From: Rhizobium sp. 11515TR
GTDB lineage: Bacteria; Pseudomonadota; Alphaproteobacteria; Rhizobiales; Rhizobiaceae
DNA: 64,000 nucleotides
Direction: 5' to 3'
Assembly (NCBI RefSeq): GCF_002277895.1
Contig: NZ_CP022998.1
Coordinates: 1,717,501-1,781,500, forward strand
The stretch's first letter is position 1. Every line of letters starts with the position of its first letter. Position numbers and translations under genes: made by a program. Shown here in pieces: positions 35,355 through 45,399 of the stretch. A model generated the notes under the pieces. That model did no database searches and was not told the origin of the DNA. It saw only the letters and a program-made list of their open reading frames with translations.

Positions 35355-35800
35355 CTCGCAAGCAGAAACGTCTGGCCGTGATCGCCGGCGGCATGGGTTT
35401 CATCGCCGCCGCCGTGCTGCTTGTGCTGTTCGCCTTCAGCCAATCGGTCGCCTATTTCTATATGCCGGCGGATCTTGCGAAGACACCGGTCAATGCCGGG
35501 ACGCTGATCCGCCTCGGCGGCCTCGTCGGCGAAGGCTCGATCGTGCGCGGTCAGGGAACGCAGGTTCAATTCTCGGTCACCGACGGCACCGATACGATCA
35601 AGGTCAAGTATGATGGCATCCTGCCGGACCTGTTCCGCGAAGGGCAGGGCGTCGTCACCGAAGGCAAGTTCGAGCCGGGCAGCGACGTTTTCGTTGCCGA
35701 CAGCGTGCTCGCCAAGCATGATGAGCGCTACATGCCGAAGCAGGTCGCCGACAAGCTGAAGGCTGATGGCGTGTGGAAAGGCGAGGAGGCCAGCCAATGA
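35351..35800 (+). CDS. ccmE: Heme chaperone CcmE (CycJ)
   Basis: A 149-residue protein with one N-terminal helix ([20 protein letters not shown]) and a periplasmic OB-fold domain. The heme-binding histidine is His123 in [12 protein letters not shown]. CcmE receives heme from CcmABCD and carries it to the CcmF/CcmH lyase. It is coupled on both sides by ATGA overlaps (with ccmI and ccmF). Confidence 0.95.
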   Translation: MTRKQKRLAVIAGGMGFIAAAVLLVLFAFSQSVAYFYMPADLAKTPVNAGTLIRLGGLVGEGSIVRGQGTQVQFSVTDGTDTIKVKYDGILPDLFREGQGVVTEGKFEPGSDVFVADSVLAKHDERYMPKQVADKLKADGVWKGEEASQ

Positions 35801-37784
35801 TCATCGAGCTCGGACACTATGCCCTGGTGCTGGCGCTCGCGACCGCGCTGATCGTCTCCATCCTGCCTGTCATCGGCGCCCGGCGCTGTGACGTGTCGAT
35901 GATGAATATCGCCCCGGTCGGCTCCATCGTCATGTTTCTGCTGGTTGCCTTCTCCTTCGGCGTGCTGACCTATGCCTATGTCGCCTCCGATTTCTCCGTC
36001 CTCAACGTCTGGGCCAACTCCCATTCGCTGATGCCGCTGATCTTCAAGATCTCTGGCGTCTGGGGCAATCACGAGGGATCGATGATGCTCTGGCTCCTGA
36101 TCCTGGCACTCTTCAGTGCGCTCGTCGCGCTCTTCGGCCGCAATCTGCCCGATGTGCTGCGCGCCAATGTGCTGGCTGTGCAGTCGTGGATCTCCTCGGC
36201 CTTCCTTGTCTTCATTCTGCTCACCTCCAATCCTTTTATTCGGCTCAACCCGGCGCCGGCGGAGGGCAAGGATCTTAATCCCGTCCTCCAGGATATCGGT
36301 TTGGCGATCCATCCCCCTTGCTCTATCTCGGCTATGTCGGCTTCTCTGTCTGCTTCTCCTTTGCCGTGGCGGCCCTTCTGGAAGGTCGCATCGATGCCGC
36401 CTGGGCGCGCTGGGTCCGGCCCTGGACGCTCGCCGCCTGGAGTTTCCTGACGCTCGGCATCGCCATGGGTTCTTATTGGGCCTATTACGAGCTCGGCTGG
36501 GGCGGCTGGTGGTTCTGGGATCCGGTGGAAAATGCTTCCTTCATGCCCTGGCTTGCCGGCACGGCACTGCTGCATTCGGCACTGGTCATGGAAAAGCGCG
36601 ACGCCCTGAAGATATGGACGGTGCTGCTGGCGATCCTCACCTTCTCGCTGTCGCTGCTCGGTACTTTCCTCGTCCGGTCCGGCGTGCTGACTTCGGTGCA
36701 TTCCTTTGCCAGCGATCCGACGCGCGGCATTTTCATTCTCTGCATTCTTCTGATCTTCATCGGCGGAGCCTTGTCGCTTTTCGCGCTGCGTGCACCGAAG
36801 CTTGCTGCCGGCGGATTGTTCGCGCCAATCTCGCGCGAGGGCGCGTTGGTGCTGAACAACCTGATCCTCACGGTCGCCTGCGGTTCGGTGTTGACCGGCA
36901 CGCTCTATCCGCTGGCGCTTGAAACGCTGACCGGCGACAAGATTTCCGTCGGCCCGCCCTTCTTCAACATGACGTTCGGGCTGTTGATGACGCCGATCCT
37001 CGTTGCCATGCCCTTCGGCCCGTTGCTCGCTTGGAAGCGCGGCGATCTGCTTGGTGCGCTGCAGAGGCTCTACGTCATCGCTGGTCTGGCGTTCCTGGCC
37101 GGCCTTGTCCTGTTCTATGTGGCGCACGGCGGCCCCGTACTGGCTGCTCTCGGCCTCGCAGCCGGCTTCTTCCTGGTCTTCGGCGCCTTGGCCGATCTCT
37201 GGTATCGTGCCGGCGTCGGTAAAGTGGCGGCTGGCGTCGCCTGGCGTCGCCTGACCGGGCTGCCTCGGTCGGCTTTTGGCACCGCATTGGCCCATGCCGG
37301 CCTTGGTATCACCGTACTCGGCATCGTCGCTGTGACGACTTTCGAGGGAGAACACATCGCCAGCATGAAGCCGGGCGAGATCGCCGAGCTTGGCGGCTAC
37401 AGCTTGCGCTTCGATGGAGTGCAGCCGGGCGTCGGCCCCAATTTCACCGAGGATCGCGCCCACTTCACCGTCAGCCATGGCGGGGTTGCTTTTGCCCAGA
37501 TGTCCTCCTCGAAGCGCGTCTTCACCGCGAGCCGCACGGCGACCACCGAATCCGGCATTCTCACGCTCGGCCTCAACCAGCTCTATGTGTCGGTCGGCGA
37601 TGCCAGCAAGGATGGCGGCATGGTCGTGCGCATTTGGTGGAAGCCGTTCATTCTTTGCATCTGGATGGGCGCTGTCATCATGGCGATCGGTGGTTTCGTG
37701 TCGCTCAGCGACCGTCGCCTGCGCGTCGGCGCCCCGAGCCGCAAGGCGAAACCGGTTCGCCCGGCGATGGAGCCGGCAGAATGA
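35797..37784 (+). pseudogene. ccmF: Heme lyase subunit CcmF (CycK), interrupted by a one-base deletion
   Basis: Two reading frames together encode a normal CcmF. The first runs from ATG 35797 through GNHEGSMMLWLLIL to GLAIHPP near residue 172, then leaves frame and stops at 36450. The second resumes at 36318 with [10 protein letters not shown] and continues through the [16 protein letters not shown] heme-handling WWD motif to 37784. The join is the run CCCCC at 36313-36317; one more C would give a 662-residue protein, the usual size. CcmF attaches heme to apocytochrome c. Either the deletion is real and cytochrome c synthesis is affected, or it is a sequencing error. Flanking ATGA overlaps with ccmE and ccmH are intact. 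Confidence 0.85.
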
Positions 37785-38290
37785 ACAGCTATCGGCCAAT
37801 ATTGCACGTTGCCGGCATTCGCAGTCTTCGCGGCGCCATGCGGCTATTTCTTCTCTGCCTTGTCGCGATTCTGGCGCCCATGAGCGCCTTTGCGGTCAAC
37901 CCGGACGAAGTCCTTTCCGATCCAGCCTTGGAGGCACGGGCGCGCACGATCTCGGCCGAATTGCGATGCATGGTCTGCCAGAACCAATCCATCGATGATT
38001 CCAATGCCGATCTCGCGCGTGACCTGCGCTTGCTAGTGCGCAAGCGCCTCACCGACGGCGACACCGATCAGCAGGTGTTTGATTACATCGTCTCCCGCTA
38101 TGGCGAGTTCGTGCTGCTCAAGCCGCGCCTGAGCGGGAAGACATACATCCTCTGGGGAGCGCCGATTGCGCTCTTCGTAGCAGGTGGACTGGCCCTTGCC
38201 GTCTATGCGCGTCGTCGTACCGGCAAGCCCACCGGTAGCCCATTAAGCGCCGATGAAGAAGCGCAGTTGAAAGACATCCTGGGAAAGTGA
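37781..38290 (+). CDS. ccmH: Cytochrome c maturation protein CcmH (CycL)
   Basis: A 169-residue protein. After a hydrophobic N-terminal segment ([17 protein letters not shown]) comes the periplasmic three-helix domain with the redox motif [19 protein letters not shown], the CxxC pair that reduces apocytochrome cysteines; a C-terminal helix ([21 protein letters not shown]) anchors it. ATG 37781 overlaps the ccmF stop as ATGA; a later ATG (37838) just before the signal sequence is an alternative. Last gene of the operon. Confidence 0.93.
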   Translation: MNSYRPILHVAGIRSLRGAMRLFLLCLVAILAPMSAFAVNPDEVLSDPALEARARTISAELRCMVCQNQSIDDSNADLARDLRLLVRKRLTDGDTDQQVFDYIVSRYGEFVLLKPRLSGKTYILWGAPIALFVAGGLALAVYARRRTGKPTGSPLSADEEAQLKDILGK

Positions 38291-38457
38291 CGCGACTGTC
38301 ATCTTCCGTCGTCACATTGCAACGATTTCCTTACATTACGAATTTTTCATGGGCCGGACAGTTCGTTGTAAGGTGCCGTGCCCTATATCAGTATCACAAT
38401 GAACCACAGCCGGTTCTGCCGGCCCAATCCGACGAGAAAAGAGAAGGTAACTCGCAT

Positions 38458-40014
38458 ATGTTCAGGAATATCAAGGACACCTTGTCCCGCAGCACTGCTA
38501 TGAAGGCTTCCGTCGTCGCCGGCCTCGCTGTTGCTGCCCTGGCTACGGGTGTTCCGGCCGTCGTCACCGGCGCCTATGCCGATGCCGTCAACGTTCAGGC
38601 GCCGCAGGTTCCGAGCTTCGCCAATGTGGTAGACGCCGTATCGCCGGCCGTCGTTTCGGTTCGCGTCGAATCCCGTGTCAATCCGGTTGCCGATGACGAC
38701 GATTCCTTCGGTCTCGGCCGCGGCTTCGATGATCTTCCGGACGATCACCCGCTGAAGAAGTTCTTCCGCCAGTTCGAGCAGCAGCAGGGTCGCGGTCAGC
38801 AGCATGGCCAGAACCAACAGAAGAATTCCGATGACAAGGGCCGCCTGCGTCCGGTCGCTCAAGGATCTGGCTTCTTCGTCTCCGAAGACGGATACATTGT
38901 CACCAACAATCACGTCGTTTCCGACGGTGCCGCTTTCGTCGTTGTCCTCAATGACGGCACCGAGCTCGACGCCAAGCTCGTCGGCAAGGATAGCCGCACC
39001 GACCTGGCAGTCCTGAAGGTCGATCCCAAGGGCAAGAAGTTCACTTATGTCGGCTGGGCCGATGATTCCAAGGTCCGCGTTGGCGATTGGGTCGTTGCTG
39101 TCGGTAATCCCTTCGGCCTCGGCGGCACGGTCACCGCCGGTATCGTCTCGGCTCGCGGCCGCGACATTCATTCTGGCCCCTATGACGATTACATCCAGAT
39201 CGATGCGCCGGTGAACAAGGGCAACTCGGGTGGCCCGACCTTCAATCTCAACGGCCAGGTGGTAGGCATCAACACCGCGATCTTCTCGCAGTCGGGCGGC
39301 AGCGTCGGCATCGCCTTCGCAATCCCGGCGACGACCGCCAAGGACGTCGTGACCGACCTGATCAAGACCGGCACGGTTTCACGCGGCTGGCTCGGCGTTC
39401 AGATCCAGCCCGTCACCAAGGACATCGCCGAATCCCTTGGGTTGTCCGAAGCAAGCGGCGCTCTGGTCGTCTCCCCGCAGGATGGCTCGCCTGGCCAGAA
39501 GGCCGGCATCAAGAATGGCGATGTCGTCACGGCGGTCAATGGCGATCCGGTCAAGGACCCGCGCGATCTCGCTCGTCGCATCGGGGCCATGCAGCCGGGC
39601 TCCAAGGTTGAGGTTTCGCTGTGGCGCGGCGGCAAGTCGCAGTCGGTCACGGTCGAACTCGGCACATTGCCTGCCGATCAGAACCAGGCTTCCAATGACG
39701 ACTCGCAGCCGGATCAGCAGCCGCAGCAGCCGTCCTCCGAGAAGGCGCTGGCTGACCTCGGCCTCACCGTCGGCCCTTCCGACGATGGCAAGGGTGTCGC
39801 GATCACTGCGGTCGATCCCGACTCCGATGCCGCCGACAAGGGCGTGAAGGAGGGCGAGAAGATCACCTCGGTCAACAACCAGCAGGTCTCGAACGCCGGC
39901 GACATCGCCAAGGTTATCGAGCAGGCGAAGAAGGATGGCCGCACGCGCGCCCTGTTCCAGATTCAGTCCGGCAATGGCAGCCGCTTCGTCGCTCTCCCGA
40001 TCAATGCCGGTTGA
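38458..40014 (+). CDS. degP: DegP/Do family periplasmic serine protease
   Basis: A 518-residue HtrA-type protease with a signal peptide (about residues 1-42, ending TGAYADA). The catalytic triad is His152 (TNNHVVSDG), Asp182 (SRTDLAVL) and Ser257 (GNSGGPTFN), with two PDZ domains at about 300-390 and 425-515. A Gln-rich segment (residues 105-123) precedes the protease core. It degrades or refolds damaged envelope proteins. A strong terminator follows. A two-component system gene pair lies next, which may sense envelope stress. ATG 38458 is chosen over the open frame to 38287 because it begins the signal peptide. Confidence 0.94.
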   Translation: MFRNIKDTLSRSTAMKASVVAGLAVAALATGVPAVVTGAYADAVNVQAPQVPSFANVVDAVSPAVVSVRVESRVNPVADDDDSFGLGRGFDDLPDDHPLKKFFRQFEQQQGRGQQHGQNQQKNSDDKGRLRPVAQGSGFFVSEDGYIVTNNHVVSDGAAFVVVLNDGTELDAKLVGKDSRTDLAVLKVDPKGKKFTYVGWADDSKVRVGDWVVAVGNPFGLGGTVTAGIVSARGRDIHSGPYDDYIQIDAPVNKGNSGGPTFNLNGQVVGINTAIFSQSGGSVGIAFAIPATTAKDVVTDLIKTGTVSRGWLGVQIQPVTKDIAESLGLSEASGALVVSPQDGSPGQKAGIKNGDVVTAVNGDPVKDPRDLARRIGAMQPGSKVEVSLWRGGKSQSVTVELGTLPADQNQASNDDSQPDQQPQQPSSEKALADLGLTVGPSDDGKGVAITAVDPDSDAADKGVKEGEKITSVNNQQVSNAGDIAKVIEQAKKDGRTRALFQIQSGNGSRFVALPINAG

Positions 40015-40038
40015 TCCTTTAAGCGAATGAAATGAATC

Positions 40039-40078
40039 AGGAAGCCGCGCAGGCCACGGCTTGCGCGGCTTCCTTTTT
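40039..40078 (+). terminator. Rho-independent terminator after degP
   Basis: AGGAAGCCGCGCA (40039-40051) pairs with TGCGCGGCTTCCT (40062-40074), followed by TTTT. The stem is long and GC-rich and ends the degP transcript 25 bases after its stop. Confidence 0.9.
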
Positions 40079-40199
40079 ACAACATGTCAAAGATGACTGG
40101 CTCCAAGGCAGGTGAAAGATGACAACCGCTGGCCAACATGCCGTGAATTCTCCTGATTCTGGTTGTGCCGAGGCTGCGTCGGCAGGTAATGTCGCTCAT

Positions 40200-40877
40200 A
40201 TGAAGATTCTGATCATCGAAGACGATCTCGAAGCGGCGGCTTATCTCACCAAGGCGTTTCGCGAGGCCGGCATCATTGCCGATCACGCGAGCGACGGCGA
40301 GAGCGGGCTCTTCATGGCCACCGAAAACACCTACGATGTCGCCATCATCGACCGCATGCTGCCGCGCCGCGATGGCCTCTCCGTCATCAGCGAATTACGT
40401 CGCAAGGGCGTTCATACGCCTGTTCTGATTCTCTCCGCACTCGGCCAGGTCGATGACCGCGTCACCGGCCTGCGCGCCGGCGGCGACGATTACCTGCCCA
40501 AGCCCTATGCCTTCAGCGAGCTTCTGGCACGCGTCGAAGTGCTTGGCCGCCGCAAGGGAACGCCGGAACAGGATGTTCTTTATCGCGTCGGCGATCTGGA
40601 ACTGGATCGCCTCTCGCACGAGGTGCGCCGCGGCGGCAAGGAAATCCTGCTGCAGCCGCGTGAATTCCGCCTGCTGGAATATCTGATGAAGAATGCCGGC
40701 CAGGTCGTCACGCGCACCATGCTGCTGGAAAATGTCTGGGATTATCATTTCGATCCCCAGACGAACGTCATCGACGTCCATGTCTCGCGCCTGCGCTCCA
40801 AGATCGAGAAGGATTTCAGCCAGCCGCTGCTGAAGACCATTCGTGGCGCCGGATACATGATCAAGGACGAGGGATGA
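40200..40877 (+). CDS. OmpR-family response regulator
   Basis: A 225-residue response regulator: receiver residues Asp8/Asp9, phosphoacceptor Asp51 (AIIDRMLPRRDG), Lys in YLPKPYAFSE, then a winged helix ending KTIRGAGYMIKDEG. It overlaps its partner kinase by four bases. ATG 40200 is where the receiver fold begins. However, an in-frame ATG at 40119 has a better ribosome binding site (AGGTGA five bases ahead) and would add 27 residues, so the longer form is possible. Position next to degP suggests envelope stress control, which is inference. Confidence 0.9.
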   Translation: MKILIIEDDLEAAAYLTKAFREAGIIADHASDGESGLFMATENTYDVAIIDRMLPRRDGLSVISELRRKGVHTPVLILSALGQVDDRVTGLRAGGDDYLPKPYAFSELLARVEVLGRRKGTPEQDVLYRVGDLELDRLSHEVRRGGKEILLQPREFRLLEYLMKNAGQVVTRTMLLENVWDYHFDPQTNVIDVHVSRLRSKIEKDFSQPLLKTIRGAGYMIKDEG

Positions 40878-42289
40878 GCCGCTTCCGCGTCCTCTTCAAG
40901 TCTACCGCAGTCCGACTTTCAGCCCTCTACATCCTTCTTTTCTCGCTTTGCGCCGCGACGCTGGTCTTCTATGTCACGGCCATGTCCGAACGGCTGCTGA
41001 CGGGACAGATCCGCGATGCCGTTCAACAGGAGGTCAGCCAGGTCAAGCGCGCCTACGACATCGGCGGTCTGAACCTGCTTCTGCGCACCATGGAGCGCCG
41101 CGCCCGCCAGCCGGGTGCCAATCTCTATGTCATTGCCGGGCCATCGGGCGATATCCTGGCCGGCAACGTCGCCTCCGTACAGCCCGGTGTGCTCGGCGCC
41201 GCTGGTTGGACGGAGCTGCCCTTTTCCTACGAGCGCTACACCGACGCCTCCAACGATCCGGAGCGCCGGCATCTGGCGATTGCCAACATTTTCATTCTCG
41301 ACAATGGCTTGCGCATCCTGATCGGCCGCGACCTCGGCGAGCCCGAGCGCTTCCGCGTGCTGGTGCGCCAGGCGCTGATGCTGGCGCTGGCGATCATGGG
41401 CCTCGGCGCACTGGTCATCTGGTTCGGTATCGGCCGCAACGCATTGAAACGCATCGACCGGATGACGGATGCAAGCCGCAAGATCATGGCGGGCGATCTC
41501 TCGCAACGACTGCCGGTCGGTGGTTCCGGCGATGAGTTCGACCGCATGTCCGCTTCGCTGAATGCGATGCTCGAGCGCATCGAGAAGCTGAACGAAGGGC
41601 TGCGGCAGGTCTCCGACAATATCGCTCATGACCTCAAGACGCCGCTGACGCGCTTACGCAATAAGGCGGCCGACGCGCTCGACAGTGCCGACAGCGAGGG
41701 TCGTCGTGTCGCCCTTGAGGGCATTATCGGCGAATCCGATCAGCTGATCCGCACCTTCAATGCCCTTCTGATGATTTCCCGCGTCGAGGCGGGGTCGGTG
41801 GCGGCGGAAATGACTGAAGTCGATCTCTCTTCCATCGTCGCCGATACCGCCGAACTCTATGAGCCGGTCGCAGAAGAGGCGGGTCTGACGCTGACGGCCG
41901 ATATCGAGCCGAATGTCGAAATTCAGGGCAATCGCGAGCTGATCGGTCAGGCACTCTTCAATCTCATCGACAATGCCCTCAAATATGCGACGGGCTGCAA
42001 TGGCGAGCAGACGATCACCTTCAAGCTGGCGCGCACCAACGACGCCGTGACGCTCGCGGTCGCAGATCATGGGCCAGGCATTCCCGCCCATCAACGTGCC
42101 GATGTGGTCAAGCGTTTCTTCCGTCTGGACGAAAGCCGCTCTAAGCCGGGAACAGGCCTCGGCCTTGCACTGGTGGAGGCTGTCATGGAGCTGCATGGTG
42201 GCCGGCTTGAGCTTTCCCATACGGTCCCCGACAGTCCCGACGCCAAGGGATTAACGGTCACCATGATCTTCCCCATGCAGAAACAATAG
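40874..42289 (+). CDS. Sensor histidine kinase partner of the adjacent regulator
   Basis: A 471-residue membrane kinase. TM1 covers residues about 15-37, TM2 about 165-190, with a periplasmic domain of roughly 125 residues. A HAMP domain (DRMTDASRKIMAGDLSQRL) precedes the HisKA box with His252 in NIAHDLKTPLTRLRN, followed by NLIDNALKYATG, DHGPGIP and GTGLGLALVEAV. It starts in an ATGA overlap with the response regulator gene. The signal sensed is unknown. Confidence 0.91.
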   Translation: MSRFRVLFKSTAVRLSALYILLFSLCAATLVFYVTAMSERLLTGQIRDAVQQEVSQVKRAYDIGGLNLLLRTMERRARQPGANLYVIAGPSGDILAGNVASVQPGVLGAAGWTELPFSYERYTDASNDPERRHLAIANIFILDNGLRILIGRDLGEPERFRVLVRQALMLALAIMGLGALVIWFGIGRNALKRIDRMTDASRKIMAGDLSQRLPVGGSGDEFDRMSASLNAMLERIEKLNEGLRQVSDNIAHDLKTPLTRLRNKAADALDSADSEGRRVALEGIIGESDQLIRTFNALLMISRVEAGSVAAEMTEVDLSSIVADTAELYEPVAEEAGLTLTADIEPNVEIQGNRELIGQALFNLIDNALKYATGCNGEQTITFKLARTNDAVTLAVADHGPGIPAHQRADVVKRFFRLDESRSKPGTGLGLALVEAVMELHGGRLELSHTVPDSPDAKGLTVTMIFPMQKQ

Positions 42290-42300
42290 GTTAATCCTGC

Positions 42301-42418
42301 ACTGGAGCCGGATGATTTTAGGTCGAAACGACCTAAAATCTGAATCCGCTCTGGCGTCAAAGAAGTAGAGCATGATGTTGCCCGAAAACCGCTCATTCTT
42401 TCGGCATCATGCTCTATC
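42301..42418. repeat. Two-hairpin intergenic repeat element, copy 2
   Basis: GATTTTAGGTC (42314-42324) pairs with GACCTAAAATC (42330-42340). A second hairpin has TAGAGCATGATG (42366-42377) with CATCATGCTCTA (42405-42416), extended inward by CCGAAA (42382-42387) with TTTCGG (42399-42404). The linker CAAAGAAGTAGAGC (42358-42371) resembles CAAAGAGATGGAGC in the element at 7541-7643. It fills the kinase-glnE gap and could act as terminator or mRNA-stability element. Confidence 0.7.
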
Positions 42419-42441
42419 CGCTTGCTGTTGGGGAGAACTGC

Positions 42442-45399
42442 ATGACGACGCAAAGCGATTTGCTACGGGATGTTCCGGCCGGGCGGTTGCGGCCGCTGAA
42501 CCAGACGGAGACGAAATCTGCGCTTGCCGATCTCAAGCAGATCGCCGGAACGGAGCCGGTCGTTGCCGATCTCCTTGCGGGCGAGAGCGCGTTGCGGGAT
42601 TTCATCGTCGCTGCTCTGACCCTGTCCCCTCATTTGCGCGAAATCGTCAATCTCGAACCGTCGCTCCTCGTCGCCGCGATCGAGAAGCCGCTGTCGCCAC
42701 AGATCGAAGGACTGGTGGAAGAGGCTCGCCGTGCCTGGCTGCCTGCGGATGGGGAAGGTGCCTCTCCTCCTGAATCTGACGTAATGAGCCGTCTGCGCAT
42801 TGCCAAACGCCGTGCAGCCTTCCTCGTTGCCCTTGCCGATCTCGCGCGCATCTATGACGGCAGGGTGACGACACGCTGGTTGAGCAGGCTTGCGGAAGCC
42901 TCCATCTCAGCAGCGATCGATCACCTGTTGCTGTCGTCGCACGACGCCGGCAAGATCGTGGTTCCAGATCCCGCCGCCCCGAGCCGGAAATCCGGGTTGA
43001 TCGTCCTCGGCATGGGCAAGCTCGGCGCCGAAGAGCTGAACTATTCCTCCGATATCGATCTGGTCGTCTTCTTTGACGAGACGGCAGGCATCGTGCCCGA
43101 TCCCGATGATGCCATCGACATCTTCCCGCGGCTGATGCGCCGGCTGGTGCGCATCCTGCAGGAGCGCACGGCAGATGGCTATGTCTTCCGCACCGATCTT
43201 CGCCTGCGTCCCGATCCAGGCTCGACGCCGCTCGCGATCCCTGTGGACGCTGCGATGATCTATTACGAGGGCAGGGGACAGAACTGGGAGCGCGCCGCCT
43301 TCATCAAGGCGCGGCCCGTCGGTGGCGATATCGCCGCCGGTCAGGCTTTCATCCGCGATCTCGTGCCCTTCGTCTTCCGCAAATATCTGGATTACGCCGC
43401 GATATCAGATATCCACTCCATCAAACGGCAGATCCACGCGCATAAGGGACACGGCGCCATCGCGGTTAAAGGCCATAACGTCAAGCTTGGCCGCGGCGGC
43501 ATTCGCGAGATTGAGTTCTTCGTGCAGACGCAGCAGCTGATTGCTGGCGGTCGTATGCCGTCTCTGCGCAGCCGATCGACGGAGGAGACGCTTTTCGAGC
43601 TGACCGAGGCGAAGTGGATCGATGCGGAAACGCGCGATGAACTGGTGACGGCCTATTGGTTCCTGCGTGATGTCGAGCATCGCATCCAGATGGTACGCGA
43701 CGAGCAGACGCATCTGCTGCCGGAAACCGATGCCGAACTCCGGCGCATCGCCTACATGATGGGTTTTGCCGACGTGTCGGCTTTTTCCGAAGCGCTCGTG
43801 ACGACGCTGAAAACCGTCGAGCGCCGCTATGCGCGCCTGTTCGAACAGGAAACCAAGCTGTCGAGCGAAACCGGCAATCTAGTCTTTACCGGCCAGGGCG
43901 ATGATCCCGATACCCTGGAGACGCTACGCCGCCTCGGCTTCGATCGTCCGTCTGACATCGCCAACGTCATCCGCACCTGGCACTACGGCCGATATCGCGC
44001 GACGCAATCGGTAGAGGCGCGCGAACGGTTGACGGAACTGACGCCGGAGCTGTTGCGCGTCTTCGGCGAAAGCAAGCGTGCCGACAAGGCTTTGTTGCGC
44101 TTCGACAGCTTTATCTCCGGCCTGCCGGCAGGCATCCAGCTCTTCTCGCTGCTCGGGACCAATCCGGCGCTCCTTTCGCTCATCGTCAACATCATGTCGT
44201 CGGCGCCACGCCTTGCCGAGATCATCGCAGCCAAGCCGCATGTCTTTGACGGCATGCTGGATCCAAGGCTCATGGCGGAATTGCCGACGCGCGACTATCT
44301 CGCCGAGCGCCTCCAGAGCTTCCTTGCCCCGGCAAGGCATTATGAAGAGACGCTCGATCTCTTGCGCATCTTTGCCTCCGAACAGCGCTTCCTGATCGGC
44401 ATTCGCCTGTTGACGGGCGCAATCGGTGGGGTCATGGCGGCCCGCGCCTTCACTTATCTGGCCGATCTCATCGTCGAGGCGGCATTGGACGCCGTCATGA
44501 AGGAAATCCGGGCGGCGCATGGGGAATATTCGGGCGGCCGCGTTGCCATCGTCGGAATGGGTAAGCTCGGCAGTTTCGAACTCTCGGCCGGTTCCGACAT
44601 CGATATCATCCTGCTTTACGATTACGACGACGCAGCCGGTGAATCCGATGGTCCGAAGCCGCTCGATGCCACGCGCTATTTCACACGTATCACGCAGCGC
44701 CTGATCGCGGCCCTCTCTGCACCGACGGCCGAGGGCGTGCTCTATGAGGTGGACATGCGCTTGCGTCCCTCCGGCAACAAGGGGCCGGTCGCCACGCGCA
44801 TCAATTCCTTCGAGAAGTACCAGCGCGAGGAAGCCTGGACTTGGGAGCATATGGCGCTGTCCCGGTCTCGCCTGATCTGTGGCGACGAGGAATTGGTGAA
44901 CGATGCGGAGCGCATCATCGGCGAGGTTCTTTCGACGAAGAGAGATGTCGCCAAGATCGCTAGGGATGTACGCGAGATGCGCGCCCTGATCGAACAGGAA
45001 AAGCCGCCGGAAAGCATCTGGGATCTGAAGCTAATCCCGGGCGGCCTGATCGATATCGAATTCATCGCGCAATATCTGCGGCTGATCGCGTCGGTCCGCG
45101 GCGTCGGCATCGATGCAAACGGCCTCAGCACCGCCGAAGCGTTGAAACTGCTCGGCGGCAGCCTGATGGATCGCAACGATCTGGACGTCTGCCTGGAGGC
45201 TCTGCAGCTCTATACGGAAGTGTCGCAGCTCATCCGCCTCTCCATCGACGGCACGTTCGATCCGAAAAATACGCCTTCCGGCTTGATCGAGCTGGTCTGC
45301 CGCGCCGGTGATTGCCCGGATATCCGCACGCTGGAAGCGGAGCTGAAACGCTTGTCGAAGGCGGTGCGAAAGGTATTTCAGGCGACGGTCGCAAGCTGA
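42442..45399 (+). CDS. glnE: Bifunctional glutamine synthetase adenylyltransferase/deadenylase
   Basis: A 985-residue enzyme (E. coli GlnE has about 945) that adds AMP to glutamine synthetase and removes it again in answer to nitrogen status through PII. Two nucleotidyltransferase domains are visible: GMGKLGAEELNYSSDIDLVVF near residues 190-208 and GMGKLGSFELSAGSDIDIILL near 703-722, each with the GSxxDxD-type acid pair. ATG 42442 follows GGGGAG at good spacing; the in-frame start at 42409 lies in the repeat. Its stop touches the stop of the opposing pleC gene with no base between. Confidence 0.95.
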   Translation: MTTQSDLLRDVPAGRLRPLNQTETKSALADLKQIAGTEPVVADLLAGESALRDFIVAALTLSPHLREIVNLEPSLLVAAIEKPLSPQIEGLVEEARRAWLPADGEGASPPESDVMSRLRIAKRRAAFLVALADLARIYDGRVTTRWLSRLAEASISAAIDHLLLSSHDAGKIVVPDPAAPSRKSGLIVLGMGKLGAEELNYSSDIDLVVFFDETAGIVPDPDDAIDIFPRLMRRLVRILQERTADGYVFRTDLRLRPDPGSTPLAIPVDAAMIYYEGRGQNWERAAFIKARPVGGDIAAGQAFIRDLVPFVFRKYLDYAAISDIHSIKRQIHAHKGHGAIAVKGHNVKLGRGGIREIEFFVQTQQLIAGGRMPSLRSRSTEETLFELTEAKWIDAETRDELVTAYWFLRDVEHRIQMVRDEQTHLLPETDAELRRIAYMMGFADVSAFSEALVTTLKTVERRYARLFEQETKLSSETGNLVFTGQGDDPDTLETLRRLGFDRPSDIANVIRTWHYGRYRATQSVEARERLTELTPELLRVFGESKRADKALLRFDSFISGLPAGIQLFSLLGTNPALLSLIVNIMSSAPRLAEIIAAKPHVFDGMLDPRLMAELPTRDYLAERLQSFLAPARHYEETLDLLRIFASEQRFLIGIRLLTGAIGGVMAARAFTYLADLIVEAALDAVMKEIRAAHGEYSGGRVAIVGMGKLGSFELSAGSDIDIILLYDYDDAAGESDGPKPLDATRYFTRITQRLIAALSAPTAEGVLYEVDMRLRPSGNKGPVATRINSFEKYQREEAWTWEHMALSRSRLICGDEELVNDAERIIGEVLSTKRDVAKIARDVREMRALIEQEKPPESIWDLKLIPGGLIDIEFIAQYLRLIASVRGVGIDANGLSTAEALKLLGGSLMDRNDLDVCLEALQLYTEVSQLIRLSIDGTFDPKNTPSGLIELVCRAGDCPDIRTLEAELKRLSKAVRKVFQATVAS

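Noticed and set aside
36069..37799. 576-codon minus-strand frame opposite ccmF
   Set aside because: Shadow of ccmF; its openness across the frameshift site has no bearing on the ccmF reading.
38340..38400. Heat-shock (RpoH) promoter for degP
   Set aside because: CCCTATAT near 38381 resembles a -10, but the candidate -35 is only 11-12 bases away, too close.
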